A stretch of DNA of 8,022 nt from Ruminococcus flavefaciens (GCA_004556875.1 SFFP01000073.1:1-8022); one strand, 5' to 3'; shown: positions 1-7,269, counted from the first letter of the stretch. Numbers and translations: made by a program. Notes: generated by a model from the sequence alone, not told the origin.

Positions 1-1425
1 TACAAAAAGCTTGCCGTCAACACAGCTATATTCGGTATCGGCAGCTTTGGAGCAAAGATCTTTTCGCTGCTTCTTAATAACCTTTATACCAAACATATCA
101 GCCCGTCAGATCTGTATACAAAGTCTCTCCTTGAAACACTGATAGTCCTGCTTCTGCCTGTTTTCACATTCTCGCTTACAGAAGCCATAGTGCGCTACGG
201 ACTTGACAAAAGGTACAAAAAAAAGGAGATATTCTCTACCGCCGCAATAATCATGTTTGTGGGACTTTCCGCCATGCTGCCATTTGTGCCGCTGCTTCAC
301 TTTATACCTATTCTTCGCCCTATAACAGGCTATGCAATGCTGCTTTACATATGCGTTTTCACCTCAGCGCTGAGAGGACTCTGTTCACAGTTCGTCAGAG
401 CACGGGGAATGGTCACACTTTTCTCAATTGACGGCATTTTCACCACCATGACCCTTTTTATTTTCAACGTAATGTTCATATCAAAGCTTGGTATGGGAGT
501 CCGCGGATTTATGATATCCATAATTCTTTCCGACCTTTGCTCGTCAATATTCCTTTTCATTGCTGCAGGACTCAGAAAATATGCTGATATCCGCAGTTTC
601 AGCAAAAGCCTCGGAAAGAGTATGCTGAGATTTACTCTTCCGCTTATCCCGACTACGCTGATGTGGACTTTTACAGGCTTTTCCGACCAGATATTCATCG
701 GAAATATGCAAAGCGACAGCGTATTTCTCGGCAATGATGCCGCAGGTATCTACGTAGCCGCAACAAAGATACCAAATCTGCTGTCTGTACTTTCAACAAT
801 TTTTTTCCAAGCGTGGAATATGTCAGCGATACTCGAAAACGACTCTGAAGACCGCAACCGCTTCTATACAAAGGTATATTCCGCCTTTGAAGCTATCGTA
901 TTTATCGGCTCAGCCGCGCTGATACTCTTCATCAAGCCTGTATCAGCCATACTCATCAACTACAGTCAATTTCCCGAGTACAAAACAGCCTACACCTACA
1001 CTCCCCTGCTTATAGCCGCCGCAGCTTTTACCTGCCTCAATCTTTTCCTTTCGGGCATCTACACCGCGACCAAACACACCAAAAACGCATTTTACACCAT
1101 TACGGCTGTGGTGATTGCAAATATCATTCTGAATTTAGGACTTATCCCGTCGTGGGGTATACAGGGTGCGGCTTTTGCCACATTCCTGAGCTATCTGCTG
1201 TGCTACTGCATAAGAATGATAGACGCAAGATACTACGTCCCGTTCAGATTTTCGCTGCTGCGGACAGTGCTCAACACCTCTATACTGCTCCTCATGTGCA
1301 TACCGATCATTTTCGGCTTTAAAAGCTGGATATTCTGGGAAATACTGCTCACAGCAGCCATAACCTTCCTGAACTTCGATCCCCTGCTCATCACCGTGAA
1401 AAAGCTTTTGAACCGCGAACAATAA
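1..1425 (+). CDS. Polysaccharide (O-antigen/teichoic-type) flippase, Wzx/MATE-like, 5' partial
   Basis: The frame is open from base 1 to TAA at 1423-1425, giving 474 residues, so the start lies just left of the window. The first residues (YKKLAVNTAIFGIGSFGAKI, then LLLNNLYTKHISPSDLY) match the usual N terminus of Wzx-type flippases, so probably only a few residues are missing. A GTG at 190 could be read as a start, but the homologous-looking sequence before it argues against that. The protein is strongly hydrophobic with about 12-14 likely membrane segments separated by short Lys/Arg-rich loops. Proteins of this MOP-superfamily type move lipid-linked oligosaccharide repeat units across the cytoplasmic membrane for capsule, exopolysaccharide or wall polymer assembly. 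The substrate cannot be told from sequence. It ends in a terminator directly behind the stop, so it closes an upstream unit unrelated to the cellulosomal genes that follow. A MATE-type exporter is a less likely alternative. Confidence 0.85.
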   Translation, partial: YKKLAVNTAIFGIGSFGAKIFSLLLNNLYTKHISPSDLYTKSLLETLIVLLLPVFTFSLTEAIVRYGLDKRYKKKEIFSTAAIIMFVGLSAMLPFVPLLHFIPILRPITGYAMLLYICVFTSALRGLCSQFVRARGMVTLFSIDGIFTTMTLFIFNVMFISKLGMGVRGFMISIILSDLCSSIFLFIAAGLRKYADIRSFSKSLGKSMLRFTLPLIPTTLMWTFTGFSDQIFIGNMQSDSVFLGNDAAGIYVAATKIPNLLSVLSTIFFQAWNMSAILENDSEDRNRFYTKVYSAFEAIVFIGSAALILFIKPVSAILINYSQFPEYKTAYTYTPLLIAAAAFTCLNLFLSGIYTATKHTKNAFYTITAVVIANIILNLGLIPSWGIQGAAFATFLSYLLCYCIRMIDARYYVPFRFSLLRTVLNTSILLLMCIPIIFGFKSWIFWEILLTAAITFLNFDPLLITVKKLLNREQ

Positions 1426-1430
1426 AACGT

Positions 1431-1464
1431 AAAAAGTCCCGTGACCTGCGGGACTTTTATTTTT
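1431..1464 (+). terminator. Intrinsic terminator after the flippase gene
   Basis: AAAAGTCCCG (1432-1441) pairs perfectly with CGGGACTTTT (1449-1458) around a 7-nt loop, and the right arm runs into TTTTATTTTT. It starts six bases after the stop codon and separates the flippase unit from the esterase gene. Confidence 0.9.
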
Positions 1465-1476
1465 AACAGCACATTT

Positions 1477-1506
1477 ATGACATCTCCAGCATTTAAGTGA
1501 TATAAT
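1477..1506 (+). promoter_or_regulatory. Candidate extended -10 promoter in the intergenic gap
   Basis: ATGACA (1477-1482, 5/6 to the -35 consensus), an 18-base spacer, and TATAAT (1501-1506) preceded by TG one base upstream (TGATATAAT). This would start RNA near 1513, about 425 bases before the esterase start. It would give either a very long leader or a separate small RNA. Sequence match only; the surrounding DNA is AT-rich, so chance matches are possible. Confidence 0.4.
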
Positions 1507-1685
1507 TTAAGTAAAAATCATTCTAAGCATATTATATAATGTAATAAATAAGGCTGATTGATATTATTCAAAAATATTACCGCCTGTATATTTGTTTTAC
1601 GTCGCATTTTTTGAATGCCCAAGGTAAAAATAGTATTATTTTTCATTTCAAAATAGTAAACATATTGGTAAAATACATTGATGAA

Positions 1686-1723
1686 CAGCAAAAAATCGGG
1701 CATTTTCTGACCATTTTTTGCTG
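1686..1723. repeat. Perfect 11-bp inverted repeat in the gap before the esterase gene
   Basis: CAGCAAAAAAT (1686-1696) and its exact complement ATTTTTTGCTG (1713-1723) flank 16 bases. As RNA it forms a hairpin, but no T-run follows on either strand, so it is not a standard terminator. It could be an operator, a leader hairpin, or part of a decayed element. Confidence 0.6.
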
Positions 1724-1787
1724 ATTAGTAGTCAAAAGTTGTGGTGTTGTTAATAATTACTTTACATTTTCAGGATTTTGATGTATA

Positions 1788-1816
1788 TTGACAGCACAGA
1801 TAATAAACAATAATGT
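1788..1816 (+). promoter_or_regulatory. Candidate promoter of the CE15 esterase gene
   Basis: A perfect -35 box TTGACA (1788-1793), a 17-base spacer, and a weak -10 box TAATGT (1811-1816, 3/6 matches). Start would be near 1823, leaving a leader of about 115 bases. The -35 is convincing; the weak -10 suggests either dependence on an activator or a different true -10. Confidence 0.45.
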
Positions 1817-1926
1817 CAAACTATTATGTGGAAATTTATGTAATTTTCACCAATTTATTTAAGGAGGTATTTTTCAAAAATTTAGGCTGACATTATTACA
1901 ATGAGGATGATTTTTAATTAAATATC

Positions 1927-1933
1927 AGGAGGG
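1927..1933 (+). promoter_or_regulatory. Ribosome binding site of the CE15 esterase gene
   Basis: AGGAGGG ends four bases before the ATG at 1938 and fixes that start, which is also followed by a good signal peptide. A second strong match, AAGGAGGT at 1861-1868, is too far from this start to serve it. Confidence 0.85.
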
Positions 1934-1937
1934 AATT

Positions 1938-3983
1938 ATGAAATCCAAAAAGTTCACTTTGCTATGTATGGCTGCTGCAATGTCTTCCGCAATGTTCTGC
2001 GGTTCGCCTGCTATTGGTTCGGGAAATGCTGCTGATGATGAAATAGCTGTTCTCATCGAAAGCAGCTTTGAAAGCGGTGAGGGCGGCTGGACAGGAAGAG
2101 GCTCCGCTTCGGTATCTGTCAGCAAAAGCAGCTTTAACAGCGCTTCTTCTTCTCTTTCGGTTACAAAGAGAACAGAGGCATGGAACGGTGCTACCATAAC
2201 ACTGGGCACAGATTTTTCCGCAGGCAGTACCTACAGCTTTGAGGCATATGTAAGATTTGATTCAGGCAAATCCGAAGAAGCTTTCAAACTCTCATTGCAG
2301 TACAGCGACGGCACTACTACTAAATATGCCGATATTGCAAAGGCTTCTGTAAAAAAAGGAGAATGGACAAAGCTCTCCAATGAAAAATACACTCTCCCCG
2401 CAGGTGCTTCAGATATGCAGTTTTACATAGAGACTGTGGAAGGCACTATTGATTTCCTTGTTGATGATGTCAAGGTATCAGGCAAAAAAGGCGCTGCTCC
2501 TTCAGTCCCGACAGTTACACCAACTGTTTCCGTTAAGCCGCAGCGCGGTGACCTCAATGACGACGGCGCCGTCGACTCCTTCGACCTTATAAGAATGAGA
2601 AGAGCCGCTCTTCTCAAAGAGCCTGATGCAGCTTCTCTCAAACGCGGTGATATCGACGGCGACAAGGATATCGACGCTGATGATATCCAGCTCGTATCGG
2701 ATTATATCCTCGGCAAGACAGCTGATTTCCCTGAGCTCCCGGAGCCTGCAGGTCCGACAGAATATCCAAAGAGCTACGACTTCCCTGCCGTAAATCAGCT
2801 GAAGAGCTCAAAGGACGTTCCCGACCCATTCATCTTTATGGACGGCTCTAAGGTAGAGTCACCTGAGGACTGGTGGAGAAGACAAGCTGAGATAAGCTGT
2901 ATGTACGAATATTATATGTACGGCAAGTGGATAGACGGCTCTGACGACGAGACCTCTTATAAGATAAGCGGCAACAAGCTGACTATTACCGTAAAGCGCA
3001 AGAGCACAGGCAAGACAGCTTCGTTCAATATGGTGATAAATCGTCCGAGCAGTGTGCGCCACGAGGGCGGTGCTCCTGTAATTTTAGGTATGCATAAGGG
3101 CATTGCCGAGAGCACAGCTACTTCAAAGGGTTATGCTGTTATTACATACGATGCTGACGGTATGTTCTCAGCTCCCGGCACAGCACAGGACAACAACCAG
3201 CATAAGGGCGCATTCTACGACCTCTATCCTTACGGAAGCGGCTTTGATAATCAGACAGGCGAGCTTATGGCTTGGTCATGGGGACTCAGCCGTACCCTTG
3301 ATGCACTTTATGCAGGCGCTGCGAAGGAACTCAACATCAACCCCGAAAACGCAATATGTACAGGCGTTTCAAGATACGGCAAAGCCACTGCTGTATGCGG
3401 TGCTTTCGATAAGCGCTTTAAGATGTGTGCTCCATCATGCTCAGGTGCAGGTGGTATAGCTCTGTATCGTTATATGTCACAGGGCAAGACCTACGACTTC
3501 AGTTCAAAAGGCGCTTCAAGCTCTTACAGATACACAGAAAATGAGCCTCTCGGAAGCCTTCAGGCTTCAGGCGAACAGGCATGGTTCAACGGAAAATTCA
3601 TGGAATTCAGAGATGTAAATCAGCTCCCTATGGATCAGCATATGTTGGGTTCACTCTGCTGTGATCCAAACAGATACCTGTTCATCATAGGCTCATGCGT
3701 TGGCGAAGACTGGGTAAACGCTCCTTCAATGTGGATGAGCTACTGCGGTATGAAACACATCTGGGATTACGTTGGTCTCAGCGATCATCTCGCTATAAAT
3801 ATCCACAAGGAAGGTCACGCAGTTATCGCGGAAGACGTACAGAAGATGATACAGTTCTTCGATTATCATGTTTACGGCATTCAGCCTACTATGAACCTCG
3901 ACGAGCTTAAAACATCTGTATTTGAGCTTCCTAAAAATAAAGATCCTTATCAGGATTCATTCACTTCAAAGTGGCTATATTAA
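1938..3983 (+). CDS. Secreted cellulosomal glucuronoyl esterase: CBM22 - dockerin type I - CE15
   Basis: 681 residues. Order: signal peptide (1-about 31); CBM22-type xylan-binding module (about 41-182, with W51, AWNG at 82 and FYIE ending at E165); Pro/Thr/Val linker (186-201); type I dockerin (about 203-265) with calcium loops starting DLNDDGAVDSFD at 205 and DIDGDKDIDADD at 238; CE15 catalytic domain (about 280-681). The CE15 signature reads TGVSRYGKA, with nucleophile S478, oxyanion-type R479 and K482; the likely catalytic histidine is H627 in HKEGHAV. CE15 enzymes hydrolyse the ester between lignin alcohols and 4-O-methyl-glucuronic acid on xylan. The canonical glutamate before SGAGG is replaced by C501, and E590 in GEDW is the best alternative acid (inference). 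The dockerin would dock the enzyme to a cohesin outside the cell. No clear terminator follows; the next dockerin gene starts 154 bases on. Function is confident; activity is not shown. Confidence 0.92.
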   Translation: MKSKKFTLLCMAAAMSSAMFCGSPAIGSGNAADDEIAVLIESSFESGEGGWTGRGSASVSVSKSSFNSASSSLSVTKRTEAWNGATITLGTDFSAGSTYSFEAYVRFDSGKSEEAFKLSLQYSDGTTTKYADIAKASVKKGEWTKLSNEKYTLPAGASDMQFYIETVEGTIDFLVDDVKVSGKKGAAPSVPTVTPTVSVKPQRGDLNDDGAVDSFDLIRMRRAALLKEPDAASLKRGDIDGDKDIDADDIQLVSDYILGKTADFPELPEPAGPTEYPKSYDFPAVNQLKSSKDVPDPFIFMDGSKVESPEDWWRRQAEISCMYEYYMYGKWIDGSDDETSYKISGNKLTITVKRKSTGKTASFNMVINRPSSVRHEGGAPVILGMHKGIAESTATSKGYAVITYDADGMFSAPGTAQDNNQHKGAFYDLYPYGSGFDNQTGELMAWSWGLSRTLDALYAGAAKELNINPENAICTGVSRYGKATAVCGAFDKRFKMCAPSCSGAGGIALYRYMSQGKTYDFSSKGASSSYRYTENEPLGSLQASGEQAWFNGKFMEFRDVNQLPMDQHMLGSLCCDPNRYLFIIGSCVGEDWVNAPSMWMSYCGMKHIWDYVGLSDHLAINIHKEGHAVIAEDVQKMIQFFDYHVYGIQPTMNLDELKTSVFELPKNKDPYQDSFTSKWLY

Positions 3984-4029
3984 TAGAGTCATTAAACTTA
4001 TTACAAAAATTCTGAACATTTTGCAATAC

Positions 4030-4068
4030 TTAAAGACCAATTTAAGGTTAGTTTAAGATTATTTTAAG
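4030..4068 (+). promoter_or_regulatory. Four 11-bp-spaced TTTAAG hexamers, likely OmpR/PhoB-family activator site
   Basis: Hexamers at 4030 (TTAAAG), 4041, 4052 and 4063 (all TTTAAG) lie exactly 11 bases apart, one helical turn, on the same strand. Tandem sites with this period are characteristic of OmpR/PhoB-type response regulators such as Bacillus PhoP and E. coli PhoB. The last hexamer lies where a -35 box would be. Which regulator binds is unknown. Confidence 0.6.
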
Positions 4069-4078
4069 CTTTATTAAT

Positions 4079-4084
4079 TATTAT
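4079..4084 (+). promoter_or_regulatory. Candidate -10 box of the CotH gene
   Basis: TATTAT (5/6 to consensus) sits 10 bases after the last TTTAAG hexamer. No consensus -35 is present, as expected of an activator-dependent promoter in which the tandem sites replace it. Start would be near 4091, giving a leader of roughly 47 bases. Confidence 0.5.
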
Positions 4085-4121
4085 GTAATCATCTATTAAA
4101 ATAGCCTTCACAAGCTATATT

Positions 4122-4128
4122 GGGAGGA
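4122..4128 (+). promoter_or_regulatory. Ribosome binding site of the CotH gene
   Basis: GGGAGGA with a 9-base spacer to the ATG at 4138, which is followed directly by a Lys-rich signal peptide start (MKKK). This fixes the start codon. Confidence 0.8.
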
Positions 4129-4137
4129 TGATTTAAA

Positions 4138-7100
4138 ATGAAAAAGAAATGCTTACTTGCAGGCGTTATGTCTGCTTGTATCCTCAGTTCTGCAGCTGTG
4201 GCAGCTACCGTCACTGCAGCTGCATCAAATGACATAGTATACGGCGACGCAAACTGCGACGGCACAGTTGATATGTCCGATGTTGTACTCGTAATGCAGG
4301 CTCTGGCAAATCCGGGCAAGTACGGTACAGAAAGCACAAGCGGCGAACATCTCACCGCAGACGGCGCTGACAGAGCAGATGTTTTCGAGCGCGGAAACGG
4401 TCTTACATCTAACGACGCTCTTTCTATCCAGCGCTTCCTTCTCGGTGCTGTAAAACAGCTTCCTGAGTCCTATAAGGAAAACTCACAGGGCGGAAACATA
4501 ACAACAACTACTGCCGCTGTTCAGGTAACTACAACTACCACAACAGAGCCTGTTGTTACAGTTCCTAAGGAAGATGTTAACACAAAGATCCACCTCAACG
4601 GTACTTCCATCACAGTTGACGGCAAGTACGCTGTTGCTAACGGATCAAAGGTAACCATCTCACATTCGGGTACTTACACTATCGACGGTAAGCTCAGCGA
4701 CGGTCAGATCTACGTTGAAATTCCTGACGATAAGGCTGATCCCGACACAGTAAAGCTTGTTCTCAGCGGTGCTGAGATCACAGGCATGAGCGCTCCTGCT
4801 ATCCTCGTAAAGAACGCTGACAAGACTTCCATCACTATTGCTGACGGCACAGAGAATACTATCTCTGATTCAACAACTGCTTATCCCGGTGACGAAGTTG
4901 AAAGCGCTGTTATCGAGGCTAAGGACGATCTTACCATAAAGGGCGGCGATGCAGGTACAGGTGTTCTCACTATCAACGCTAACGTTCAGCCTGCTGTTGT
5001 CTGCAACAACGATATAAAGATCACAGGCGGTATACTCAATATCAATACTCTCAACCAGACTGACGGAAATGATGCCGTTAAGGGCAAGACATCACTGGTT
5101 GTAAAGGGCGGTACAGTAAATATCAACTCTGAAGGCGACGGTCTCAAGTCCTCAAAGGGCAACGTCGATATCGAAGGCGGTAATATCAGCATCAAGTGCG
5201 GCAAGGACGCTATCCAGGCTGAGACAGATATCAATATCTCAGGCGGTGAGATAGGCGCTTTCGGTGACAGAGGTCTTACAAGCGTAGGTGCTATAAACCT
5301 CACAGGCGGCAATATCATTGCTACTGCTACCGATAATCAGATCGAAAATCTTACATCTACAGCTCAGTCCGCTATGATGTTCGACTTTGTAAAGGAATGG
5401 TCAAAGAACAATCCTATTTCTGTTACTGATTCTTCAAACAAGGTCATTATAGAAATGAATGCTCTCAAGAAGTATAAGTTTGCTCTGGTTTCATCTCCTG
5501 ACCTTTCTGCAGGTACTGACTATAAGGTATTTGCAGGCGGTATCAAGATGAAGCACAGCACAGGCTCAACATTCAAGAGCGGTAATCCTGCTTCATTCAA
5601 GGAAGTAAATAACGATATGGACAATGAGGAACAGCTTTATGCTCCCCTCTTTGATCAGAAACAGGTCCACAAAATAGAAGTTAAAATGTCAGAAAATGAC
5701 TGGAGCAACTTCATGGGAGTTGCACAGCAGGAAGAATGGGCACCTTGTGACGTTGTTATCGACGGCGAGGAGTTCAAGAACGTTGGTATCAGAACTAAGG
5801 GCAACAGCTCACGTATGATGGTAAACAACGGCAAATACAGCTTCCGCTTCAAGATGGATAAGTACGACAAGTACACAAACTACCACGGTCTTACAGAGTT
5901 CTGTCTCAATAACTTCTACTCAGACGCTTCATGCATGAGAGATGTCCTCTGCTATGACGCAATGTACGAAATAAACGGTGTTGCTCCTAAGACAAGCTAC
6001 ACTGATATGTACCTCAACGGCAAGCTCTACAGCTTCTACCTTGCAGCTGAGCAGCCCGGTACAACTCTTGCTGAGCGCTATGCTATAGATGATGACTCTA
6101 ACCTCTATAAGGCTACAGAAAGAAGCAATCAGGCAGGCGGCGGTATGTTCAATATGGGCGGAGACAGCTACAGCACATTTACTGCCAATATGCCTGTAAG
6201 CAACCTCGACCTCAAGTTCGGCAACGACGAACAGCTCACTCATCTCGAAGAGCTTAAAACTCAGATCAACAAGCTCACAACTTCAAACTATAAGTTTATT
6301 GAGGATATAATGGACGTTCCAAGCTTCCTCAAGGGCTTTGCAGTAAACTCTGTAATGTGCAACTACGACAGCTATAACGGCTCTCTTGCACATAACTATT
6401 ACCTCATCTACACAGGCGGCAAGCACTACTTCGTTGGTTGGGACTACAACCTCAGCCTCGGTGCTTTCATGGGCGGTGCAGATGCTGTAAATTCAGATGT
6501 TACTACAAGCCTTTATCAGGCAACTATCAACGACCGTCCATTTGCTAAACTTCTCCAGATCCCTGAATACTACGATATGTATGTCGGCTATGTCAAGGAT
6601 ATCTTAAACTTCTACAGTGATCCTGAGAGCTTTGTTTCACAGATCGCTACAATGATCCGTCCTCATATTCAGGCTGATCCACTCTTCTTCTTCAAGGTTG
6701 AAGACTTCGATGCTACTACAAAGAAGACTGATGCAGGTCTCCAGGTAAGCGGCAACGGTAACGGAAACGGCAATATGTGGGGATTTGGGAATAACGGCAA
6801 CAATAACAATAATAACAACCAGTGGAACTGGGATAACGGCAACAACAACAACAACAATAATAATAACAACCAGTGGAACTGGGATAATGGCAACAACGGC
6901 AATCAGTGGAACTTCCAGTTCAACTCCAACGAACCAACCGATGACAGCACTGTAACCACAGAAGAAGGCTGGGCATTTGAAGGCGGCTTTGGCGGCTTCG
7001 GCGGCGGTGACTTCGGCGGCGGTGACTTCGGCGGCGGCAACTGGGGCGGCGGCGGCAACTGGGGCGGCGGCTTCGGTGGCGGCGGTATGATGTGGGGTTC

Positions 7101-7170
7101 AGAGAGTATCTCTGTTGTAGACTTCCTCATCAAGCGCTTCGAAATAATCCGTACTTCCTTAAAATTCTAA
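4138..7170 (+). CDS. Secreted dockerin - Cthe_2159-like beta-helix - CotH kinase-family protein
   Basis: 1010 residues. Order: signal peptide (1-about 28); divergent dockerin (about 33-110), first loop DANCDGTVDMSD at 37, second around 81-93; Thr-rich linker (121-137); repetitive beta-helix of the Cthe_2159 carbohydrate-binding type (about 150-490), with many I-x-G-G turns; CotH domain (about 500-1010). CotH motifs: LNNFYSDAS with R601; YLAAEQ with E638; CNYDSYNG with D744; HNYY at 752; GWDYN with D769. D744 and D769 are 25 residues apart, like the catalytic and metal-binding pair known in Bacillus CotH. CotH proteins are atypical kinases that phosphorylate spore-coat or secreted proteins; here the dockerin would carry one to a cellulosome scaffold. 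Residue 771 is Asn where Asp is common. An Asn- then Gly-rich stretch (873-985) splits the domain from its last helix (SISVVDFLIKRFEIIRTSL). Substrate unknown; a structural role without kinase activity is possible. Confidence 0.88.
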   Translation: MKKKCLLAGVMSACILSSAAVAATVTAAASNDIVYGDANCDGTVDMSDVVLVMQALANPGKYGTESTSGEHLTADGADRADVFERGNGLTSNDALSIQRFLLGAVKQLPESYKENSQGGNITTTTAAVQVTTTTTTEPVVTVPKEDVNTKIHLNGTSITVDGKYAVANGSKVTISHSGTYTIDGKLSDGQIYVEIPDDKADPDTVKLVLSGAEITGMSAPAILVKNADKTSITIADGTENTISDSTTAYPGDEVESAVIEAKDDLTIKGGDAGTGVLTINANVQPAVVCNNDIKITGGILNINTLNQTDGNDAVKGKTSLVVKGGTVNINSEGDGLKSSKGNVDIEGGNISIKCGKDAIQAETDINISGGEIGAFGDRGLTSVGAINLTGGNIIATATDNQIENLTSTAQSAMMFDFVKEWSKNNPISVTDSSNKVIIEMNALKKYKFALVSSPDLSAGTDYKVFAGGIKMKHSTGSTFKSGNPASFKEVNNDMDNEEQLYAPLFDQKQVHKIEVKMSENDWSNFMGVAQQEEWAPCDVVIDGEEFKNVGIRTKGNSSRMMVNNGKYSFRFKMDKYDKYTNYHGLTEFCLNNFYSDASCMRDVLCYDAMYEINGVAPKTSYTDMYLNGKLYSFYLAAEQPGTTLAERYAIDDDSNLYKATERSNQAGGGMFNMGGDSYSTFTANMPVSNLDLKFGNDEQLTHLEELKTQINKLTTSNYKFIEDIMDVPSFLKGFAVNSVMCNYDSYNGSLAHNYYLIYTGGKHYFVGWDYNLSLGAFMGGADAVNSDVTTSLYQATINDRPFAKLLQIPEYYDMYVGYVKDILNFYSDPESFVSQIATMIRPHIQADPLFFFKVEDFDATTKKTDAGLQVSGNGNGNGNMWGFGNNGNNNNNNNQWNWDNGNNNNNNNNNNQWNWDNGNNGNQWNFQFNSNEPTDDSTVTTEEGWAFEGGFGGFGGGDFGGGDFGGGNWGGGGNWGGGFGGGGMMWGSESISVVDFLIKRFEIIRTSLKF
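6808..6897 (+). repeat. Two 39-bp direct repeats, 51-bp period, inside the CotH gene
   Basis: Copies at 6808-6846 and 6859-6897 differ at one base (AACGGC versus AATGGC) and encode NNNQWNWDNGNN. The DNA between them is AAC/AAT codons. A shortened third unit (QWNFQF) follows near 6902. The period is 17 codons, so copy-number change keeps the frame. Confidence 0.85.
6979..7085 (+). repeat. GGC-rich triplet repeat coding for the Gly-rich tail segment
   Basis: Runs of GGCGGC broken by TTC, AAC, GAC and TGG codons encode repeated GGGDF, GGGNW and GGGF units (residues about 948-983). Base composition is much more GC-rich than the rest of the gene. Confidence 0.8.
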
Positions 7171-7189
7171 CATAAAAACTGAAATCAAC

Positions 7190-7226
7190 AAAATGGTGTT
7201 CCCTCACATCGAGGGAGCATTATTTT
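7190..7226 (+). terminator. Intrinsic terminator after the CotH gene
   Basis: AATGGTGTTCCCTC (7192-7205) pairs along its full length, with three G-U pairs, to GAGGGAGCATTATT (7211-7224) over the loop ACATC, and two further A-T pairs extend it. The T-run after it is short (TTTT). It lies about 20 bases after the stop. Confidence 0.85.
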
Positions 7227-7269
7227 GATCAAAAATAAAGTTAAATAATAAAATTTTTCAAAAAACCTA

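Noticed and set aside
190..1425. Flippase starting at GTG 190
   Set aside because: The frame is open to base 1 and the upstream residues match the family N terminus, so 190 is internal.
3103..3459. 118-codon plus-strand frame inside the esterase
   Set aside because: It overlaps the CE15 catalytic domain in another frame, has no ribosome binding site and a low-complexity composition.
4004..4024. Weak CAAAA/TTTTG hairpin after the esterase stop
   Set aside because: A five-bp AT-rich stem without a T-run is too weak to call a terminator.
6669..7133. Minus-strand Leu/Pro-rich frames opposite the Asn/Gly region
   Set aside because: They are complements of the AAC/AAT and GGC repeats, with no start signals.
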